A DNA stretch of 9,453 nucleotides from Methanobacteriota archaeon. Its GTDB lineage: Archaea; Halobacteriota; Syntropharchaeia; JACQPP01. This document shows, in pieces, positions 6,215-9,453 of this stretch. Within the stretch, counting starts at the first letter, position 1. Each line of letters begins with the position of its first letter. The stretch covers positions 1 through 9,453 of the forward strand of contig JACQPP010000119.1 of assembly GCA_016207465.1 (NCBI GenBank). Direction: 5' to 3'. The notes beneath the pieces are model-generated. The model worked only from the letters and a program-made list of their open reading frames with translations, ran no database searches and was not told where the DNA came from. The position numbers and the translations under genes are program-made.

Positions 6215-6252
6215 GTTTTTTCCACGCGAGCGTAGCGAGCGTGGAAAAAACA
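6214..6252. repeat. Hairpin spanning the cofE promoter and start codon
   Basis: Left arm TGTTTTTTCCACGC (6214-6227) and right arm GCGTGGAAAAAACA (6239-6252) are perfect 14-bp complements with an 11-base loop GAGCGTAGCGA. The loop is related to the reverse complement of the CGCTTCGCTC loop at 6134-6170. The projected transcription start and GTG 6241 fall near and within the right arm, so most of the palindrome is upstream DNA rather than mRNA. It may be an operator, or an inserted repeat that supplied the start codon. Confidence 0.6.
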
Positions 6253-7014
6253 CCCCACGCCATTCAGGCATTTCCCGTTCGCGGCCTCCCCCTCCTCCAG
6301 CCGGGGGACGACCTCCCCCGCCTCCTCGCCCGCCGGGTGAAGTTCCAGGGGGGGGACATCCTCGCGGTCTCCTCCACCGCCGTCTCCAAGGTGGAGGGGC
6401 GCATCGTCCCCTTGGATTCCCTCCGCCCCGGCCCCCGGGCCCGGGCCATCGCCCGGCGACACGGGGAAGACCCCCGCTTCGTGGAGGCCGTGCTCCGGGA
6501 ATCGGTGGAGGTCCTAATGGAGGAGCCCACCCTCCTGGTCCGCGACCGCCGGGGCCACATCGCCCCCAACGCGGGAATCGACCGCTCCAACATCCCCCCC
6601 GGCCTCCTCCTCCTGTCCCCCAGGGACCCCGACGGGAGTGCCCGCCGCATCCGCCGCTCCCTCCAGGCCCGCACCGGGCGCCGCATCGCGGTCATCGTCA
6701 CAGACACCTGCGGCAGGCCCTTCCGCATCGGGCAGACCGGGGTGGCCCTCGGCGTCGCGGGGCTCCGCCCCCTCCTGGATTGGAGGGGGACCCGGGACCT
6801 CTACGGCAACCTCATGGAGGTCAAGCACGAGGCCGTCGCCGACGAACTCGCCGGATTCGCCAACCTCCTCATGGGGGAAACCCTCCAGGGGACACCCGCC
6901 GCCGTCCTGCGGGGCCTCCGCCTGCCCAACGGCCCCGGGGACGCACGGAAACTCCACCGGCCCCTCCGGGAGGACATGGTGCGGCATGCCCTCCTCCGGG
7001 CCCGGAGGCGATGA
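6241..7014 (+). CDS. cofE: Coenzyme F420-0:L-glutamate ligase (F420 gamma-glutamyl ligase)
   Basis: Adds glutamate residues to F420-0 using GTP and a divalent metal, giving F420-2, the deazaflavin hydride carrier. Starting at GTG 6241 the protein is 257 residues; the family is usually about 250. Signature blocks appear in order: GLPLLQPGDDL (15-25), SKVEGR (49-54), HIAPNAGIDRSN (106-117), the dPdgSA segment (129-134), VIVTDTCGRPFRIGQTGVALG (about 151-171) and DLYG (186-189). Asp114 and Asp155-Thr156 should contribute to metal/GTP binding by comparison with the Archaeoglobus enzyme. No ATG occurs near the start; GTG 6241 is favoured by the AACCTTTAT box 35 bases upstream, with ATT 6262 as a less likely option. 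The stop TGA overlaps the start of the zinc microprotein gene. Presence of this gene implies the organism makes F420. Confidence 0.93.
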   Translation: MEKTPHAIQAFPVRGLPLLQPGDDLPRLLARRVKFQGGDILAVSSTAVSKVEGRIVPLDSLRPGPRARAIARRHGEDPRFVEAVLRESVEVLMEEPTLLVRDRRGHIAPNAGIDRSNIPPGLLLLSPRDPDGSARRIRRSLQARTGRRIAVIVTDTCGRPFRIGQTGVALGVAGLRPLLDWRGTRDLYGNLMEVKHEAVADELAGFANLLMGETLQGTPAAVLRGLRLPNGPGDARKLHRPLREDMVRHALLRARRR

Positions 7015-7187
7015 TGGCGGAAGAGGAGGAGGGACGGAAGCGCCGCAGACTGCGGGTCCCCTACCCTGTCTCCAAGCGCCTCTGGTTCCTCGGCTACATC
7101 CTCTGCCTCTTCCGGCGCCACAAGTACCGGGAGGACGGCCGCATCTGCATGCGATGCCTCCGCGTGGCCGAAGAAAAATTCGAGTAG
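7011..7187 (+). CDS. Basic zinc-binding microprotein (58 aa), function unknown
   Basis: Starts at ATG 7011, overlapping the cofE TGA as ATGA; a second ATG at 7014 would give 57 residues with a TGATG junction. An acidic then strongly basic N-terminus (EEEEGRKRRRLR) leads to a short hydrophobic, aromatic patch (about 25-34). A probable zinc site of Cys32, His37, Cys46 and Cys49 follows (Cys-x4-His-x8-Cys-x2-Cys). The layout recalls short phage/prophage proteins with a CxxFGHKW...GxxCxRC pattern (DUF1660-like), but I cannot confirm membership. Codon use matches its neighbours, and it lies four bases before nth, so cofE, this gene and nth look co-transcribed. The basic stretch could contact nucleic acid; no function is assigned. 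Confidence 0.75.
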   Translation: MMAEEEEGRKRRRLRVPYPVSKRLWFLGYILCLFRRHKYREDGRICMRCLRVAEEKFE

Positions 7188-7191
7188 CGCC

Positions 7192-7878
7192 ATGGATCCC
7201 GCCCCGGAACTCCTGCGGCGCCTCCGCCGGGCCTACCCGGGCGCGGGCTGCGCCTTCCGACTTCGTCGGAAATCGGGTGGCTCCTATGGCCCCACCGCGA
7301 CCCTCCACTTCCAGGGCCCCTACCAGTGTCTCGTCGCGGTGATGCTCTCCGCCCAGACCACCGACGCCAAGGTCAACACCATCACCCCCGAGTTGTTCCA
7401 GCGCTACCCCGACCCGGAGGCCCTCGCCGGGGCCCCGGTGCGCGACCTGGAGCGCATCCTGCGCCCCCTGGGGCTCCACCGCACCAAGGCCCGGAGCCTC
7501 CGCGGGGCGGGCCGCGTCCTCCACGGGAGATTCAGGGGCCGGGTCCCCCGCACCTTGGAGGGGCTGATGGAAATCCCCGGGGTCGGGAGGAAGAGCGCCA
7601 ACGCCATCCTCGGCAACGCCTGGGGCCTCGCCGAAGGGGTGGTGGTGGACACCCACGTGGCCCGCCTCTCCCGCCGCCTCGGCCTCGCCCGCGGCGAGAC
7701 CCCCGAGAAAATCGAGGGGGAACTCATGGAGGAGTTTCCCAGGGACGACTGGATTGACCTCGGCCACCTGCTGATTCACCACGGGCGCCAGGTGTGCCAC
7801 GCCCGGGGGCCCCGGTGCGGGGAGTGCCCCCTCGACGACCTCTGCCCCAAGGTCGGGGTGCGAGAGCCGAAAGGTTAA
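7192..7878 (+). CDS. nth: Endonuclease III, DNA glycosylase/AP lyase
   Basis: Removes oxidised pyrimidines and cleaves the abasic site in base-excision repair. The 228-residue protein has the full set of features: the LSAQTTDAKVN helix (52-62), the helix-hairpin-helix MEIPGVGRKSANAIL with catalytic Lys134, VVVDTHVARL with catalytic Asp153, and a [4Fe-4S] ligand pattern Cys202-x6-Cys209-x2-Cys212-x5-Cys218, the spacing of E. coli Nth. Between the N-terminal helix and the GPYQCLVAVML segment there are roughly 15-20 extra residues (about 21-42). The DNA for the first part of this stretch is a perfect palindrome (7255-7271). The start follows the microprotein stop by four bases with no clear ribosome-binding site. 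The stop TAA overlaps the TATA-like box of the next gene. Confidence 0.95.
   Translation: MDPAPELLRRLRRAYPGAGCAFRLRRKSGGSYGPTATLHFQGPYQCLVAVMLSAQTTDAKVNTITPELFQRYPDPEALAGAPVRDLERILRPLGLHRTKARSLRGAGRVLHGRFRGRVPRTLEGLMEIPGVGRKSANAILGNAWGLAEGVVVDTHVARLSRRLGLARGETPEKIEGELMEEFPRDDWIDLGHLLIHHGRQVCHARGPRCGECPLDDLCPKVGVREPKG
7255..7271. repeat. Small palindrome inside nth
   Basis: TTCCGAC (7255-7261) and GTCGGAA (7265-7271) pair perfectly around a TTC loop. The loop matches (as complement) the GAA loop of the hairpin at 1026-1056. The palindrome is in frame and encodes part of an N-terminal segment absent from typical Nth proteins. Confidence 0.5.
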
Positions 7879-7880
7879 AA
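7871..7880 (+). promoter_or_regulatory. TATA-like box for the coiled-coil gene
   Basis: AAGGTTAAAA, centred about 27 bases before ATG 7903, overlaps the nth stop codon. Spacing fits a leaderless transcript. Confidence 0.45.
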
Positions 7881-7902
7881 GACGGGCTTCCATCTGGACC
7901 TC

Positions 7903-8217
7903 ATGCCCTCCAAACAGTTGAAGAGCGCCGGGGGCACCCTCGGCCACTTCGAAAAATCCCTCGACCGCGCCGACAAACTGATGGGCAAGATTGACCGGAG
8001 CGTGGGCCGGGTGGCCAGCACCATGGAGGGGGTCGAGGCCACCGTCCAGCGAATGGGCGACACCGTGGAGCGCGTCAACGAGATGCTCGACCGGGTCATG
8101 GCCTCCATCGAGCGCATCGAGGGCTCCATGGCCAAGACCGACCGCACCCTCGCACTGGTGGACCGGGTGATGGGGAACCTGGAGAAGATGCCCATCCTGC
8201 GGCGGCTGCTGCGGTAG
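7903..8217 (+). CDS. Small coiled-coil protein of unknown function (104 aa)
   Basis: A single long amphipathic helix is predicted from about residue 14 to 95: hydrophobic residues (Leu, Val, Met, Ile) recur at three- and four-residue steps between charged ones, as in FEKSLDRADKLMGKIDRSV and VERVNEMLDRVMASIERIE. The period looks close to the 7- and 11-residue repeats seen in signalling or apolipoprotein-like helices. There is no cysteine, membrane segment or signal peptide. The C-terminus is short and basic (ILRRLLR). It probably forms an oligomeric helical bundle. ATG 7903 has a TATA-like box about 27 bases upstream that overlaps the nth stop, so it may be transcribed on its own or read through from nth. 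I do not recognise a family, and coiled coils are poor guides to function. Confidence 0.75.
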   Translation: MPSKQLKSAGGTLGHFEKSLDRADKLMGKIDRSVGRVASTMEGVEATVQRMGDTVERVNEMLDRVMASIERIEGSMAKTDRTLALVDRVMGNLEKMPILRRLLR

Positions 8218-8220
8218 CCC

Positions 8221-8229
8221 AACCTTTAT
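8221..8229 (+). promoter_or_regulatory. AACCTTTAT TATA box for the MNT-HEPN pair
   Basis: Identical to the cofE box and placed exactly 35 bases (first A to start codon) before ATG 8256, in the 38-base gap after the coiled-coil gene. No ribosome-binding site precedes the ATG. Confidence 0.6.
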
Positions 8230-8255
8230 TCCCATCTGGGCCTACATCTATCGCA

Positions 8256-8564
8256 ATGCCGCGCATCGCTTCCCTGACATCCATTGTTCGCTCCCTGCGC
8301 CAGTTCAACCCCGAGCGCATCCTCCTCGTGGGCTCCCGGGCCCGGGGGGACGCCGACCGCTGGAGCGACACCGACATCGTGGTGGTGGCCCGCACCCGCC
8401 TGCCCTTCGTGGAGCGCCTCCGCCGGGCGGCCCTCCTCTGCCCCGCCCCGGGGGTGGACATCCTGGTCTACACCCCCGAGGAACTGGAGCAGATGAGGCG
8501 CCAGGGGAACCCCTTCGTGCGAGCCTTCCTCCGGGAGGGGCGGGTCCTCTATGAAAAGAGGTAG
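8256..8564 (+). CDS. MNT-type minimal nucleotidyltransferase of a HEPN/MNT pair
   Basis: A 102-residue protein with the polymerase-beta nucleotidyltransferase signature Gly26-Ser27 followed by SDTD (37-40), giving metal ligands Asp38 and Asp40, and a third acidic residue Asp68 in VDILVYTPEEL. All three catalytic acids are present, so it is probably active. In studied HEPN/MNT modules (for example HepT/MntA of Shewanella) the MNT protein is the antitoxin and transfers AMP to a tyrosine of the HEPN toxin. Its last 14 bases overlap the HEPN gene, implying coupled translation. Leaderless start with an AACCTTTAT box 35 bases upstream. Many such archaeal pairs have no tested function, so toxin-antitoxin activity is inferred from family. 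Confidence 0.88.
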   Translation: MPRIASLTSIVRSLRQFNPERILLVGSRARGDADRWSDTDIVVVARTRLPFVERLRRAALLCPAPGVDILVYTPEELEQMRRQGNPFVRAFLREGRVLYEKR

Positions 8565-8955
8565 CGAGGAGGCCATTCGCTGGCTCCGGCAGGCCCGGCA
8601 CGACCTTGAGGTGGCCACCAAGCACCTCGAGGACCGATTCTACTCCGACGCCTGCTTCATGGCGGAGCAGGCCAGCCAGAAGGCCCTCAAGGCCTACCTC
8701 ACCGCCAGGGGCCAGCGGTTCATCCTCCACCACTCTGTGGCCCGCCTCGCCTCCGAGGCCCGCCGCCGCGACCCTGCCTTCAAGCCCGCGGAGGCCTGGG
8801 GCAAACTCCTGGACCAGTACTACATCCCCACCCGGTACCCCGACGTCCTCGCCCCGCCCGCCGCCCCCTTCGAGGCCTACACCCAGAAGCAGGCCCGGGA
8901 GGCGGTGGGATTCGCACGGAAGATTGTGGCCCTCGCCATGGAGAAGATGCGCTGA
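8551..8955 (+). CDS. HEPN-domain protein of a HEPN/MNT pair
   Basis: A 134-residue all-helical protein of the PF05168 HEPN type: W11 and A15 in the first helix, ACFMAEQASQKALKAYL (34-50) as the second conserved helix, His60-His61-Ser62 before the third, and the family mark YYIPTRYPD (90-98). HEPN proteins of toxin-antitoxin pairs are RNases with an R-x4-6-H site. An Arg56-x4-His61 string exists, but it lies in the helix 2-3 loop rather than near the C-terminus as in HepT, and the HepT R-x4-H-x-Y motif is absent. RNase activity is therefore uncertain; a sensor or nucleotide-binding role with the MNT protein is also possible. ATG 8551 lies within the MNT gene (14-base overlap). It converges on the HemQ-like gene with 44 bases between stops. 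Confidence 0.87.
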   Translation: MKRGSEEAIRWLRQARHDLEVATKHLEDRFYSDACFMAEQASQKALKAYLTARGQRFILHHSVARLASEARRRDPAFKPAEAWGKLLDQYYIPTRYPDVLAPPAAPFEAYTQKQAREAVGFARKIVALAMEKMR

Positions 8956-8969
8956 CGTTCCGGGGAACG
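8956..8969. terminator. Short GC hairpin between converging HEPN and HemQ-like genes
   Basis: CGTTCC (8956-8961) and GGAACG (8964-8969) are complementary and start directly after the HEPN stop codon. The loop is only two to four bases and no T-run follows, so a termination role is weakly supported. Confidence 0.25.
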
Positions 8970-8999
8970 CCGATATTGCGCGGAGATTGCTGCGGTGGA

Positions 9000-9453
9000 T
9001 TACCCGAGGGCATCCAAACACTCTTTGAGGGGCCTCCGGATGCAGGTGAATATGGGCGTATCCCGCAGCGTATATCTCCGGGTCTCGATTCCCCGCATCT
9101 CCTCGACGAGTTGGAGGAAGTCCTCGGGTTTGTCGCTCTCGAATGCGACGACGAACTCCTGGTCGTCGAGGCCGTAGGAGTAGGTGGTGTTGTTTTTGAC
9201 GGTGGGGTATTTGTGGCCCACCTCGATGTGCTGTTTCATCATCCTCTGGCGCTCGGCGGGGGGGAGGAAGTACCACTCGGGGGTCTTGAGGAAGGGGTAG
9301 ATGAAGAGGTATTTGCGGTTGCCGAGGGGCTCCACCCTGTCTCTGGTGCCCTCCTGGCCGGGGTGCTGGTGTTTCGCCACGTAGGGGCTGGGGCGGGCCA
9401 TGGAGAGGTAGGCGTGGGGGGTGGTGAGCCACCTTCCGAGGCCGGTGTTGAGG
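9000..9453 (-). CDS. hemQ: HemQ/chlorite dismutase-family haem protein, N-terminal part missing
   Basis: The frame is open to the window edge; the ATG at 9401 is internal, because 17 further in-frame codons upstream (LNTGLGRWLTTPHAYLSM) continue the family sequence. About 150 residues are visible, ending at TAA 9002-9000. Recognisable blocks are KYLFIYPFLKTPEWYFLP (48-65 of the fragment), MMKQHIEVGHKYPTV with the expected proximal haem-ligand His75 (bases 9230-9228), YSYGLDDQEFVVAFE and RRYTLRDTPIF. No arginine lies in the segment (VKNNTTYSY) where true chlorite dismutases carry their distal Arg, so this is probably a HemQ-type coproheme decarboxylase, which turns coproheme III into haem b, or a related archaeal haem protein, not a chlorite-degrading enzyme. 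The role in archaea is less certain than in Gram-positive bacteria. Confidence 0.85.
   Translation of the reverse strand, partial: LNTGLGRWLTTPHAYLSMARPSPYVAKHQHPGQEGTRDRVEPLGNRKYLFIYPFLKTPEWYFLPPAERQRMMKQHIEVGHKYPTVKNNTTYSYGLDDQEFVVAFESDKPEDFLQLVEEMRGIETRRYTLRDTPIFTCIRRPLKECLDALG

Noticed and set aside
5350..6240. Extension of CofE to an ATG at 5350
   Set aside because: The extra residues are out-of-frame translation of the PHP and DUF99 genes, and CofE is already full length from GTG 6241.
6115..6252. CRISPR or tandem repeat in the hairpin-rich spacer
   Set aside because: The hairpins share loop strings but not a constant repeat unit with regular spacers, and no cas gene is nearby.
6514..8235. 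A 573-codon open frame on the minus strand
   Set aside because: It runs antisense to cofE, the microprotein, nth and the coiled-coil gene, all with clear family motifs. Its translation is low-complexity Gly/Pro/Ala/His/Val-rich sequence typical of antisense frames in GC-rich DNA.
8256..8955. MNT-HEPN pair as part of a larger defence island
   Set aside because: Neighbours are a coiled-coil protein, nth and a haem enzyme; there is no restriction, CBASS, retron or other defence gene in the window.
9000..9401. HemQ-like gene starting at ATG 9401
   Set aside because: In-frame codons upstream to the window edge continue a family-like sequence, and 133 residues would be too short, so the gene is treated as cut by the edge.

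Overview
The window looks like a stretch of an archaeal chromosome with very high GC (estimated by eye at about two thirds, with third codon positions almost all G or C). The archaeal assignment rests on: a two-repeat tRNA-splicing endonuclease, a COG3390-type RPA-associated OB-fold protein, coenzyme F420-0:gamma-glutamyl ligase, a DUF99 protein, a thiolase/DUF35 gene pair, and A/T-rich TATA-like boxes about 27-31 bases ahead of start codons that lack a Shine-Dalgarno site (leaderless genes). Gene content fits Euryarchaeota in the broad sense. Thermoplasmatota is my best guess, but nothing here proves the phylum. No rRNA, tRNA, CRISPR array, transposase or phage gene was seen, and no stretch over 300 bases lacks a gene.

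Layout. (1) 1-1019, +: the 3' part of an AarF/UbiB-family protein kinase-like gene with a C-terminal membrane helix. (2) 1026-1056: a perfect 14-bp hairpin between two converging genes. (3) 1066-2711, -: a thiolase-fold gene and a DUF35 zinc-ribbon/OB gene, coupled by ATGA. The thiolase has glycine where the nucleophilic cysteine should be. (4) 2810-3031, +: a 73-aa conserved-looking small protein, converging tail to tail with (5) endA, 3028-4050, -. (6) From a back-to-back promoter, + strand: RPA-associated OB protein (4120-4848), PHP-domain phosphoesterase (4881-5534), DUF99 protein (5531-6136). (7) A hairpin-rich spacer, then cofE (6241-7014), a 58-aa zinc-binding microprotein (7011-7187) and nth (7192-7878), almost without gaps. 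(8) A small coiled-coil protein (7903-8217). (9) An MNT/HEPN pair (8256-8955). (10) 9000-9453, -: the 3' part of a HemQ/chlorite-dismutase-family gene cut by the window edge.

How the genes work together. Several neighbours handle nucleic acids: RPA-associated protein, a PHP phosphoesterase, an endonuclease-V-fold DUF99 protein, endonuclease III and the tRNA-splicing endonuclease. This could reflect a loose information-processing/repair neighbourhood. Cofactor genes (cofE, HemQ-like, UbiB-like) are interleaved with them. The least explained signals are a family of short A/T-armed hairpins, one of which contains the probable start codon of cofE and one of which forms the end of the DUF99 gene, and the cysteine-less thiolase/DUF35 pair. 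Apart from these and the MNT/HEPN module, this reads as ordinary archaeal core genome. I see no clear new defence or mobile system.
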